Shown one piece after another: positions 1-10,913 of a DNA stretch of 64,000 nucleotides (the stretch's first letter is position 1; each line of letters begins with the position of its first letter). The position numbers and the translations under genes were made by a program. The notes below the pieces were generated by a model that was given only the letters and a program-made list of their open reading frames with translations, searched no databases and had not been told where the DNA came from. The stretch is from Butyriboletus loyo (lineage: Eukaryota; Basidiomycota; Agaricomycetes; Boletales; Boletaceae): assembly GCA_038093515.1 (NCBI GenBank), contig JBBPSI010000143.1:1-64000 (forward strand). The letters run 5' to 3'.

Positions 1-181
1 ACGAATTCGCGAATACCGATCCAATCGAAAGTTTAGATTCAGATGGTATGTAAGAATGTTCATCTGTGTCTACGGAATAGTCCACAAATGTAGATAAGGC
101 AGAGAAAGAATTTGAAAAAGAAGAAGAATTTGAAATATTGTTCAGTCCTCCAGGTACCCCTACACTAGAAGACTTTTTCAT
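1..181 (-). CDS. Start of gypsy pol polyprotein (partial, runs off the window)
   Basis: An open minus-strand frame of 60 codons starts with an ATG whose last bases overlap the gag stop codon (ATGA at 178-181) and runs off the left edge. No protease or reverse transcriptase motif is reached within the window. The assignment rests on position directly after gag of a Ty3/gypsy element. A stop-start overlap suggests pol is made by termination and re-initiation rather than frameshifting; this is inference. Confidence 0.6.
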   Translation of the reverse strand, partial: MKKSSSVGVPGGLNNISNSSSFSNSFSALSTFVDYSVDTDEHSYIPSESKLSIGSVFANS

Positions 182-1386
182 TTTAAAGACCGCGAGGCCT
201 TTTCCTTTGCTTCGCAAGCGAAGACATCTGCCCAGTATGCTCGGGCGTCGTCTCCCATATACGCGGCACGCTGGGAAACTTCTTGTTGCGGTGCTCCAAC
301 CGCAGGTGGTGCCGGTAACGGCCTTGACTGATATGAAGAATTTGGAGGGGTTACCTCCGCGGCATTAATTTGAACCCATCCTTGGACGTAGGTTCCGTCG
401 GCCTGTTGTATCCACTGCTGCCTTACTTTCGGGCGCGGTGTGGTTCCAGGTTTGTCCCGACGGTTCGGGTTCTGAGGGCAGTTAGGGCGGATGTGTCCGG
501 CTTGCCCACAGCCGAAACACGTTCTGGTCTCAGGGCCAGATTGCTGTGCGGATAAGTCCATTGGGGCTCCGCGGCCCGGTTGAGTTCCGACTGGTGTAAA
601 GCCAGGAGGAGGTCCTTTGGGAGGCGGGTAACCTCTTTGGGGCTGCTGCGAATACGGCCTCCATTGCCGCGCTTGCCCCGTTCCTCTCTCGGCGTACATT
701 TGTTCGAAGGACCTTCCTGTCCTCCTGAACTCTTCAACCAAATTGTTGAAATCCTCTAAGACATCCTCTGAGCATGAGAGAAATACTTGTTTGTAAATCT
801 CATATTTAACGGCCCGTTTGAGGAGTTCGATGGCGTGCTTTGGTTCGCACTCCGACTGCCTATAGAGAACTTTGAACCTTTCTAAGAAGGTGTCGATTTG
901 TGTTTGGCCCTGAGTAAGTGCGGCCAATTTCCTTAGTGCCTGATGAGCAAGCACGTCGATCTGGAAGTGGCCCCTGATCATGGCCTGTAAGTACTCCCAT
1001 TCTGGCCAAGCCAGATCCTTCTTCCTGCCTTTAGATCTGTCAAGGGGATCTATGTACTTTTCTTCCTCCATGACATAATCTTCCAAGACCAATTGAGAAA
1101 AGTCCTGGCCTTTGCCTTTGATGCGGCTAAGAACCGCGACCGTCCTGAGTTTATCTGTTTTCCAGGTGTTGACGGACACCCAGACTTTAAGGGAAGTCCA
1201 CCAGTGGTGGAACTTTTCTCTGTCGCCGTCCCATTCTCCTGGGTCAGCAACTTTTTTAGAAATTCCTCCTTGGGTATCTTTTTCCAGCCACTGCGCGAAG
1301 AGGGCGCGCAGTGTCTGATCGTCGTAGACGGCGGCAGGGACATAATCGGTAGGAGCGGGGGCGTAAGACGGACCGGGATCAGACAT
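178..1386 (-). CDS. gag: Retrotransposon gag protein (Ty3/gypsy, CCHC zinc knuckle)
   Basis: A 402-residue open frame. The N-terminal part is acidic and tyrosine/proline-rich. A helical retrotransposon-gag type region covers roughly residues 45-225 (many Trp, Leu and charged residues). A basic Pro/Gln/Gly-rich linker follows, then one CCHC zinc knuckle (CFGCGQAGHIRPNC, CX2CX4HX4C) near residue 290. This is the usual layout of fungal gypsy gag, which packages element RNA in cytoplasmic particles. It lies 777 bp downstream of its LTR on the same strand, and pol starts at its stop codon. The frame has no internal stop, so this copy could be fairly young, but most of the element is outside the window. 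Confidence 0.88.
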   Translation of the reverse strand: MSDPGPSYAPAPTDYVPAAVYDDQTLRALFAQWLEKDTQGGISKKVADPGEWDGDREKFHHWWTSLKVWVSVNTWKTDKLRTVAVLSRIKGKGQDFSQLVLEDYVMEEEKYIDPLDRSKGRKKDLAWPEWEYLQAMIRGHFQIDVLAHQALRKLAALTQGQTQIDTFLERFKVLYRQSECEPKHAIELLKRAVKYEIYKQVFLSCSEDVLEDFNNLVEEFRRTGRSFEQMYAERGTGQARQWRPYSQQPQRGYPPPKGPPPGFTPVGTQPGRGAPMDLSAQQSGPETRTCFGCGQAGHIRPNCPQNPNRRDKPGTTPRPKVRQQWIQQADGTYVQGWVQINAAEVTPPNSSYQSRPLPAPPAVGAPQQEVSQRAAYMGDDARAYWADVFACEAKEKASRSLK

Positions 1387-2163
1387 CCTTTTCTGGTCGT
1401 CGTCTGGGAAATCCGTAGAATATTCGGAACCCAGTTTGGTAAGCGGAAATTAAAGAAGTTGGGGGCGGAGGGAAAGGGGTGATTCTTGAATCTTCTTCGG
1501 CAACCTTTTTCTTCGGCTGAACCGGCTTCTTCGGCAAAAAACAAAAAAGAAAACTACGAGGTATAAAGACCCTTACTGTCTCCTATCTTCCAAGGTGACT
1601 CTGGGGGACTCTACAACAAGTAGAACGTAGAAAATATTTCTTCGACCGGAGGTAGTATCTCCGACGAAGCTTAGTCCGGTAATGGACGGTTACAGGTAAA
1701 AACTTTTTTACGACTAGTTGACAAATTTTGAAAGTTTTTCCGGTTCTACCTCCCGTGTTACCACAGGGACTACGATTGGGAATGACTCAGCCAAAGGGAT
1801 TTGGGGGTCCCTAAGTCGTCCTTCGCAAATTGGGCACGACCCCAACGCGGACTATCAACTCCAAGGGAGCGACGGAGAATGAATTTATGACAGGTATGTT
1901 ACGCGAGACACAAAGTCTACCCTTCCAAGGGGTTCCCCTAAAAGCGGCGGGGGCAATCAGAAATGAAAACTGCTGAACGCGCAGTAACGACTCTTAACCC
2001 TGAGTACCGGGTTTTCCCTTCAGCGGGATTTCTGCTCCGTCAAGTGGAGGCCTACTGGTATGTGCGGATAGGGAGAACGAGACGGGTACGCTATTGGCCA
2101 ATCGCCGACAAGCACGCTACCCCTACCCTGGGGACCGGGTGTGTATCTGAAGTTTTAACCAAG
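1387..2163 (-). other. Untranslated leader between LTR and gag of the left gypsy element
   Basis: These 777 bp separate the LTR edge from the gag ATG. Short open frames occur on both strands but none resembles a protein. The segment starts with the probable primer-binding site next to the LTR and presumably carries the packaging region. Confidence 0.55.
2151..2161 (-). promoter_or_regulatory. Probable self-priming primer-binding site
   Basis: Read on the minus strand, the 11 bases TGGTTAAAACT lie two bases after the LTR end. They are the exact reverse complement of 2312-2322 inside the LTR. That LTR stretch lies about 34 bp downstream of a TATATAAA box (2349-2356), where the transcript should begin. 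This is the arrangement of Tf1-type self-primed elements. The initial TGG also resembles a tRNA-type site, so tRNA priming is the alternative. Confidence 0.6.
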
Positions 2164-2673
2164 TGTTGCGAGGCAACGCGCAGTCGAATGCTAGCACGTA
2201 GTACCCTTTCACACGAGGTCCCACTACAGTTGCAGGTCTACACAAAGACCTGGCAAGATGGAATCAAGGAGCTTCAACTTAATCCTCAACTGTTGCCAGC
2301 GAATAGACAAGTGGTTAAAACTAGGGAATCCTAGTCTAACCACGAGCCTTTATATATTGTACAGAAGTGCGCACAGACCATGCTGTGCGTGAGATGATCT
2401 ACTATACATGGATAGACTAAAGAAGAGAAGCGCAACGGTGATTAACCACACGAGGCGCGGGGATCAAAAAGAAGAGAAGTAAACGGAGATTAAATACATG
2501 TGTCGTGACGTCATAGAGTCTAGGCCTGGTCTAGGCCATGACATCATATGCTTAGTCAGCAATGGATCACATGTAAGTTCCCACGATCACGTGCACTATG
2601 TCACGTGACCTTTGAAGTTGAAAACGACTAAGTCCAAAGTGAAAGTGTACGAATAAATGTTATGATTATAACA
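2164..2673 (-). repeat. 5' LTR of the left gypsy element (family G510)
   Basis: About 510 bp, beginning TGTTAT and ending ACA on the minus strand. It matches the solo LTR at 22761-23267 almost base for base from the middle to the end, which sets both edges. It contains a TATA box (2349-2356) and the region complementary to the primer-binding site. The other LTR of this element lies outside the window, so its target duplication cannot be tested. Confidence 0.85.
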
Positions 2674-2725
2674 ATCGGAGGAGGCCAGACATGCAGCGAG
2701 GGGGCAGTCAGAATCATCCCAGCCA

Positions 2726-3696
2726 ATGAAGCGAATGCGCACGAGGTCGCAGTCAAGGCCCAGGATTCCTCCACCACAGGGACCACCCCCCAGCATCCGC
2801 ATACCAGTGCACCGCCCTCAAACACAGCAACAATCCCCGCTGCCCCAAGGCCAGCGAAGCAGTGGCCTACCGACAGTGGTCATCCGCACCCTTCCCAGGG
2901 CAAAAGGTGAGTATTCTATTCTATGCACCATGATCTATATGCTGATTGTTGTAGCATTTCCTCGGACGTCTGCAGTGGCGTCTACCTCTGCAATCCTGCC
3001 CCCACCTCCACCCCAGCCCAAGCACCCTGGCAGCAAGGCTACTGCACCCCACCCTCGCCCTCGCCCACCTCCTTCCATTGCAGCGGAAGAAGGGCTTGCT
3101 TCCCCTCCCCTCGCCCTGCCCAGCTCAGGCGCCCCTGCTGCAGCTGTAGGTAGGAACTCGGGGCTTCGCCCTGGGCCCTCCTATGGCGTTGGTGGGTCTC
3201 TGCTCGTTTCACGGGTGGAGCATGTGCAACTCCGCAAGGAGTTTGCGTCCTGGAGCAGGGGTTCCTCTCCCTGGGGCATGTCATCGAACAAGCCCGACGA
3301 CATGCCCTGCAAATCCCTGCCAGTGTCCCATCTGCCGCCCCAGAATGGTCCGCCCCCACTGCCCCAACGGCACCTCAATCCCCACCGGAAGCGACAGCTG
3401 CAGTGCCGCCAACATCACCACCCTGCGGGACGCCCCCGCCAGGCAGCACCATATCTCATGGCTTCACTGCAGGCTCCTCCACACCCTGCCAGAGCGAGCA
3501 GGAGCCTCGCCAATGCAGCCCACCAGCACCACCGCCCCCTTCATTGGAAGCACCCCAAGTGCCGCAGGCTGCATCATATCCGCTGATTGAGTCGCTCGAT
3601 GCGGCAATGGAGGATGAGGCGAAGTCATTGGCAGGGAAGGAGGGAGAGGAGGTGCAGGGAGAGGATGTGATCCCAGGGGATGGAGGTGGTAGATAG
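2726..3696 (+). CDS. Proline-rich hypothetical protein at the left end of the KDZ cassette
   Basis: The function is not recognised. A three-exon model reads cleanly for 283 aa: 2726-2906, 2955-3149 and 3221-3696. Its introns start GTGAGT and GTAGGA and end TAG and GAG; both interrupt a codon after its first base, and the frame is kept across both. The protein begins with a basic Arg/Ser/Pro segment, has long Pro/Ala-rich low-complexity stretches, an amphipathic helix around the residues LEQGFLSLGHVIEQARRHAL, and an acidic C-terminus. It faces the minus-strand accessory gene tail to tail. It is probably a cassette passenger rather than a host gene. The second intron (71 bp) ends in a non-pyrimidine-rich acceptor and is the least certain part. 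Confidence 0.5.
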
Positions 3697-3879
3697 CAAT
3701 GTATACCTGGGCAGGGACATGTAGAAGTAGCTTTTTACCTTGTATATATTCATTTTCTGAATCCATTCACAGTCAGAATAATTATAAAAAAATCTAATTA
3801 TAAGGATGAGGGCGATAGGCCCATATGCTACAAGAATTCTAACCAAGCCTATGTATGTATGTACTAGGGAATGGTTAGT

Positions 3880-6800
3880 TTAGCGGATGTTCCGCCTTTT
3901 TGACCCCCTTTTCACTGGTGTTTCAACCTCTGCATCAACAGGGATTGGCGCCTTGCAGGCACACAATGACTTATGCACCACTGTATCCTCCACGGATATC
4001 CTTTGCCATTTGGCAATTGGTGGGGTTGCGGGCCTGGGTGGGGAGGCGTATCGTTCCACCACATCTCCGACTGAGTCTTCCAATTGCAGCTGATGTGCAG
4101 TTTTCCTCTTGCAGGAAGGCCTCACAGCCAGTTCTGTGGCAGAACTGCCCCCTTGGGCGATTGGTGGTACTTGTGCCGCTCGTTGCTGCTTAGGGACTGA
4201 TGTCAATGCCCCTGGATGTTTACCATTGGCCTCCTTATGCTTGGCAGATGCAGCAACTGCTTTCCTGCTCCTTCCAACGTTTGCCTCAGGATATGCAGTT
4301 GCAGGCTTCGGTGGAGGGTCTGCTGCCCCCGCTGATGGCTCTGATGCCATTGACTGCTGACCCCTGAGAATACCCCTGCCCGCTGCAGCAGGCAGAGGGG
4401 AATTATCTGCCACAGCAGTAATTTGTGGGCGGGAATTGCAGGGGCACTTCACCCCTGCTTGGGGGCCTGCCCAACTCCCTACCTCCTTCCCTGTGTCATC
4501 CCCATCATCCACCACCACCTCCTCACCACCTTGCACCATGCTCTCCTGCAGCTCTCCTGACTCATCCAGCCAATGGTGAAATTCAAATACATCCTGGGGG
4601 TGGCTTGTCTGGCGTTCTTGAATCAGGCGGAGGAAGTGCAATGCCTCTGCGGTTCTCATATGGCTGGGTTCGTCGGGGAATTCGAAGTCTGGGGGGAGAT
4701 GCGCCTCCACGATGAGCTCATGTGCGTGGGTGGGCAGCCTCTTGAATGGAGCATTAGCAGAGGGCCAACCACAGGCTTTTCCTTTCATAGGCATCAGTGA
4801 ACCTTCCATAAAGTCATGGCGAGCAGGCTTACGGTAATGAGCGGTCAGAAATCCATGAACCATAGATTGAAGGCCACCCCTTGAGACATTGTCTGTTATG
4901 CTGGAGTGCGAAACAACTAGCAGCAAGCGCTTGAATAGGGGCTCGAGCCTAATTGGGAGATGGCCGACTTGTGTAGACGACGCTATCGGGCTTCTGCAGA
5001 GCAAGTGTCGGCGAGATGTTGTATGGTGGCGACCAGACGAGATCAAGCTGAGGCTTATCGGCTCTATTGGCAGATGGGGTATAAGCTAGATTGCTAGGCA
5101 CTTGGTAGATGCGTAGAATTAGCTAGAGAAGCTGTACTATGCTAAGTACACTGGTATATATACTAATAGATATAGCGCACAGACCGAGCTGTGCGTGGCA
5201 GCGAGGGTGAAGGGTTATGAGTCGCATCAAGTCATAACCACGAAATGTGGAGCAGCAAAGTGCTGGTAACGAGGAAGCGAAGCTCCGGGTAAAGTGGCGA
5301 CATCGTCAACGAATAGGAAGAGCAGAAGATGAAGTGACGATGTCCACGAAGTGCGGCCCACAGGGCAAAGGGGATGCGAACGGCGGAGCCCTTGGATACA
5401 GGTCTCGATGCGAAGGTATGACGTGTCATAATCTATTCACATGCTAGTCACATGATGAACCAAATGTCATTGGATAAAGAATGAAGGGACGCGACAGCTC
5501 AGCTGTGGGTCCAGCCCGATGGGGCGACAAGACAGGGGCTATCTCAGTGTAGCGATACTGAGACTTGCGGAACGACTGGGGAAGTGGATAATGTCTACTA
5601 GGTGACTAGGGAGCGGGCGATGGGCGGCATCGCGAGACGGCGGGGGCGGCAGGGACGTGTGAGCATGGGAAACAAGTGGCGGGGTATGCTTAGGGGTGAA
5701 ACTGTAACATTGTCCAAGGCTCCAATCCATATTGACCCATCTCTGCAGGTTATAGCAGAGACATGGTCTGCCTTAGCTGCCCGCCGGTGTTTCGTTTTCT
5801 TCTGTGGTACCTCATCATGAGAGCTGTTGTCGGAATTGCCCTCACTTTCCTCATCCTCCTCTGTGACTCTGAGCGACTCTCCAATGAAGCTCTCCCAGCA
5901 GGAGGTGACCTTTGAGATTCCTTCGAAAGCCCGTCCGCCGTGGATCTCCTCGTTGACATCGCTCCTAGAAATTGTCAGCAATTACCAGGGAAACAGAGTC
6001 TAAGACTTACACTGCAGTAACCTTCTCTCCCTTCTCATTCTTCCATCCTGCCAGCATCACCAGCCACATTCCACATGCCTGCCACATTTCATATGCAAAC
6101 TCACGGAAAAGATCTCTGCCATAGCGGGCTGCATTCCTAGGGTTTTGTCAGCCCCTGCTGATGTAGCATGAGGCAACAGAACTCACCTGGCCTTCACCTC
6201 GTCTGGTGGGCCCCTCTCCAGATTCCACTCCACCACTGTTTCCTCTGCCTCTTCCAGCTCCTCCTGAGTCAGCTCCTTCATCATTTCATGCACTGCCTTC
6301 TGATAATGGGACAGTGCATCCACGGTCCCCAATGTCTTTCGATACCGCTGCATAATTATCTTGTTGATGTCCTCTTTTTTCTGCTCTTGCAATACTGACT
6401 TGGCAGTCCAGGAGTGGCCAACCTTGATGCAGCTATGATTAGCCCTGCCTTTACATTGGTTATACACCCATGTTTTGTATGCCTATGAATGTTTATGGTC
6501 AAGTTTGATTTATTGGATGGAATCAAAGTGCTTACCTTTTCTCTGGCCGCCCATGCAAGGCCCTCCAAGTCCTTCAAGGAAGGCAGTTGATGAAGTTGGC
6601 GAGATATTTGGGCCAACAACTGTTTCCTTGCTCTCCCTTTCAGGCTCATCCATTGTGCCTTCGCATTGCTAAGGACCTTCAGTTCTTCCGCGGAGACCTT
6701 CATACGAAAGGAGTGGATCGGGTCTTCTTCTTCCTCTCCTTCCAAATCATGGTCAGAAGAAGGCTCAGATGAACCAGAGCCCCCCTCAATCTCGGAGTCT

Positions 6801-6940
6801 TCTTCCCCGCCTTCCAAATCACTGTCTGCACCCAATTCGGATTCACTTGAGCTTTCCTCCACCTCAGGCAAGTAATCACAGTCAGCTTCTGATGATGATG
6901 AATTCATATCAAAGTCTTCATGAAAGATGATGGAGGCCAT
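3880..6940 (-). pseudogene. KDZ-cassette conserved hypothetical gene, split by a solo LTR
   Basis: Modelled exons are 6940-6536, 6482-6187, 6136-6011 and 5964-3880, with three introns of 53, 50 and 46 bp starting GTAAG or GTGAGT. Removing the LTR at 4894-5709 plus one TTGTC copy gives an uninterrupted 696-codon frame. The N-terminus is very acidic (Ser/Asp/Glu-rich). The middle (exons 2-3) holds a conserved-looking block with Trp, Cys and Gly residues (FREFAYEMWQACGMWLVML) ending WKNEKGEKVTAV. The C-terminus is Pro/Ala/Lys-rich. From memory, similar proteins are common in mushroom genomes, some near KDZ elements; their function is unknown. The LTR sits in the last exon, so a truncated product could still be made. 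Confidence 0.6.
4894..5709. mobile_element. Solo LTR, family G820, target duplication TTGTC
   Basis: 816 bp from TGTTATGC to CTGTAACA, flanked on both sides by TTGTC (4889-4893 and 5710-5714). It is similar over its full length to the copies at 21912, 28622 and 31086. There is no internal element sequence, so it is a recombination remnant of a full element that inserted into the accessory gene. Confidence 0.93.
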
Positions 6941-7256
6941 AGTGGATGAGGTAGAGTTGTGGATTGGGATGACAGATGGAGCCCATCGTATTTCCTTCCG
7001 ACATACCATCTATTCTGACAACCCATGTCCCGCTTCTGATGGAATTCTCCCTGTCATACTTTTCTGTAATTAAATACAGTTATGTGGTGTAAATATGTCT
7101 AAGATGTTCTAGCCCCACATTGCCGACCCTGACAGACCCTTGATGTGATGCCAACACATTACAGCAACATGTTAGTCACCTCTATGGTGCAAGAGCTTCA
7201 TACAGCATCTGTGCACAGAGTGAATACCTCGTCTTGAGCTCCAAAACCTTCTAAAC

Positions 7257-10200
7257 ATGAAGGGTAAACCAATAAAACATTCAAAGAAGGTCACTTGGGT
7301 CACTTGGGAAACCAAGCAGTCCACTAGAGGATCCAAAACCTCTTTGCTTCCAATCAGCAATGCCATAGAAACTCCATCTAGAAAGAAATCTTGCTCCACA
7401 CCCTCTTCCCCAATAAAGCCTACTCCCTCCACCTCCAATGCTGCAATACCCCCTGTCTTTGATGGTAACCCAGAGTTTGATGATGGGATCCAAGACTTTG
7501 AGTTCATACCAAGGCTCAGACTCCCTACCAAGGTTTATTTCCCATTACATAGAAATCCCTATAGCTCATCATTCTCAAAAGACCCAGAATGATTATCTCC
7601 ACCAGTGGGTCAATAGCAAAGATCTGTATTTGAAAATCCTACTTGATATGAAAGCCCCACCTGACCCTAGGAAATGCTCAATATGTGAGGGGGATGGCAT
7701 ATATAGATGCTCTGATTGCTTTGGACAACCCCTTTGTTGCACCCTCTGTTGCAGAGCCCAGCACAGGCAGCTTCCATTTCATAGGATTGAGCAGTGGACA
7801 GGGTCTTTCTTTGAGACCTCATCACTCCGCCTTGTGAGTCTCATCTCCAATATCTCCACTCAACTCACTGATGACCTGCAGGCTGGCCTTGAAATCCATC
7901 TTGGCCATGGTGGACATCCCTGCCCAATCAGTGGGCTGGCCGCAGGCTCAGCAAATGACATTCCAATTCAAATGGAGGATGCGGAATTTGAGGATGAACC
8001 ATCAGGAGACATTCCTGCCTATTTGAAACCTCTGCCTGGGTCAGACTACCTTACAGTTGTAGATGTCAGCGGAATCCATTTTGTCTCTGTCAACTACTGT
8101 GCCTGTCCACAATCCGCGGCATGCCACATCCAGCTCCTTCAGGCAAGGCTCTTTCCATCCACAATTGACAACCCCAGGACCGCCTTCACCTTCTCTGTCC
8201 TGGATGATTTTATCTGAGATAATCTGGAATGTGGAACATCAGCAAGTAACTATTATAGTAAGCTCCACAGGATCACATCCAATATTTTCCCCCATCTTGT
8301 CACAGTGAGTTACATCATCTCTGCCATGAGTTGGCAGGCATTCATGGCCCTCCAGGACAGGTATAGAGATCTGTTGTGAGTATCCCGAAAATGGCAGCTG
8401 CTCAAGCTTATGAAGTGGGGCGGTTTTGGCCACCGCCAGGATCCGCCACAGCCTGGAGATCTCGCCCTATTCTGTCCTGCCTGTCCACAGCCTGGAATTA
8501 ATGTACATCCTACTGAAGATGATGATCTATCAGAGTGAGTTGGTTTCTGTGAACAGAGGGTAAGGAATAATCTGATGTGAGGGTTGTAACAGCTCAAAAT
8601 ACAGCCGTACAGTTATCATGGATGGGAATTTCAAAGTGGAACACTTGCATGATAGGCGGGCAGGAGATCAGGTTTGGCTCATGGATGGGCAGGGCTTCAC
8701 GGTCACCCATGGCCCTTATCAGGCCTATCTTGCAGCCACGCACCACCTGCTAGAGGTATGTCACCAGGCTATCAGCTCGAATTCCCTGCTTACATGTCTT
8801 CCTCTGACCAAAACAGCAGTCTGCTTGCAACAATTACAGGGCAATCAATCAAGCCAATACCAGCTGTGGGAGACTTGAAGCAACCGGAATAGGGGTGACC
8901 GCCTGTGCGCGGCATGGTTGCTTCATCCCACATTCCATGGTTGATTTCCAAAAGGGAGAGCGGTAGGTAATCGATCTTGAAGCGCCGCTCCCTCACTTGA
9001 CCTTTCAGCAGACAAGTCAATATGGATTACTCCCTTGCCAATGCCCTCAAGTACAACATGGAAGGTATCCGCCGCGTGATCAGCTTCTATGACATAAATT
9101 GCGCCTATATGAAGAAGCTGCGACAAAGAGTTAGCAACAACACCTTTATTGATATTCCCGCAGGTCTTGAAATAGTTCTGGGAATTGGAATATGGCATGT
9201 ACATGGCCACCAACCTCAATGCTTCCCACGATATGCCCCGCTTTTTATTGAAGGGACAGGGTGGATTGATGGGGAGATCATTGAAACCCTCTGGTCTATC
9301 CTTAATATAATCCTTGGATCCACCTGCGGAATGTCATCCCCGCATTGTCAAGAGCTCATTGACTTTCAGATGAATGACTCCAACTTCATGAAAATGATTT
9401 GAATGGGTGAGCATCATCAATCCTGACTGCATTCAGCCTTTGAAACATCTAACCAACTCTTCACCAGGGATAAATCTGGCAGGGAAGCTCAAGCTGGCTT
9501 GTCAGTCTGCTGTGGATGCCCACAGGAAATTCGACAATATAGATGCCGCTGTTCCTGCAGTGGAGTGCAGGATGTGGCAGGAGTAATATCGGCAGGCATT
9601 AAATTCTCGTTTGACTGATCCTTCTGCCATGGATGTATTTCTAATCAAAATGAATAATGGTTGGTTTCTCTGTAGCTGAATGCATTTCATCTTGCAGAAC
9701 TAATCTATCCCCTAGCCAAAACCATCTGCAGTGTCGAATTGGACCTGCTAGCCAAGCAGCAGGATAGGCCAACAACTTCGCAGGGTGCAGCAACCTGGAT
9801 TTCCCATGGGCTCCATATTGAGGAATTGCAAGTTATAATTATCAAAGACAGCCATATGTATGGGCCACGCACAACAGAGGTGCAGTGATTAGCCATTGCC
9901 CGTTGGTCCGATCAATTATCTGCTGAGATATCCCAATTCATCTCTGATTTGGCCCCCTACCTCGGAGATTGCATTCAGAATGACTGCGACTCAGATGCAG
10001 ATGAACCTCCAAGTGACCTGGATGATCCTGAGGATGAAACCCCCAATCCAACCCTCCGTCCATCACTGAGGCACTCAACCCTCCCCCTTCCATCCACATT
10101 GGGACCTGATGCATTGCAGGAATTTGGACTGCAAAACTTGGCTGACCAGGAGTTGCAGCTGCGGGTAGGTCAGGTGAATGATGCCCTCCATTCCATTTGA

Positions 10201-10860
10201 ATGGCCCTGGCGGACAAAGCTGTTCTTTTTTGGACAGAGATCTGCCATGCCAAAAGCCAGGTCACCAACACCAGAGCTTGGGGAAAGGTCAATTCAGTTG
10301 ATGCCGCCCTTGCACATTGTGCCACTATTTACAGGAAATGCCGCAAGGCCATGATTTCCCTGGGGGCAGATGATGAAACCCTTGAAAGGTATCAGGACCT
10401 AAATGAGGCAGACCTGAATATAATCGCCACAATCTCAGATCCGAATGGCAGCGGACACCGCAATAATGGCCTCGCCTGGTTTTGGCTCTTGGATATACCG
10501 CAGGATGCACAAGAGGACAATTGGATGTCGGAAGGTAATTTTCCAATTTTAACATCCAAATATAAGTTGATAAGCAACCCAACAGTCTATCACATAAATT
10601 GGTTTCGAGCTAAGGCCGCCTGCGATCATTGGAACGAAGAGGTGGAGCTTATTGCGGCAGAGTTCCAATGGACATCCAATTTCTTCGACATGAAAGTGGA
10701 TCAATGGATGGAACTGGCGGCAGAAAGTGGATCCAGGAGAGAGCGCAGGCCTGCATGTTATGCCACCTGACAGGCTGCTACATACAGCAGGCTGCAGGAT
10801 CAGTGTCAAGATTCATTCGAGTCTGTTAAGATACACAATAGGGGGCTTGCATGACATTAA
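7257..10860 (+). pseudogene. KDZ family DNA transposase (Kyakuja-Dileera-Zisupton type)
   Basis: A multi-exon transposase recognised by family hallmarks. A CxC2-like cysteine cluster begins CSICEGDGIYRCSDC (about 7677-7720). It is followed by DGNF (about 8620, candidate first catalytic Asp), a CNNYRAINQAN block (about 8825), ARHGCFIPHS, YDINCAY (about 9090, candidate second Asp) and DGEIIETLW (about 9270, candidate Glu). A C-terminal helical region follows. Introns such as 8305-8354 and 8537-8600 join the blocks in frame. At least seven in-frame stops break it: TGA at 8215, 8377, 9400, 9886, 10198 and 10768, and TAA at 9584. Each can derive from CGA or CAA by C-to-T. The join between the first exon (7257 to about 7530) and the cysteine cluster is unclear. 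It would have cut and moved the cassette, but is now dead. Confidence 0.88.
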
Positions 10861-10913
10861 ATATAAATGCAATGTATTTCTAAATAGCCGTGGTGTTCTG
10901 ACTCTGACAAAAT

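Noticed and set aside
1963..2334. A 123-aa plus-strand frame crossing the leader and LTR of the left gypsy element
   Set aside because: It spans an LTR edge and is antisense to the element transcript; no motif.
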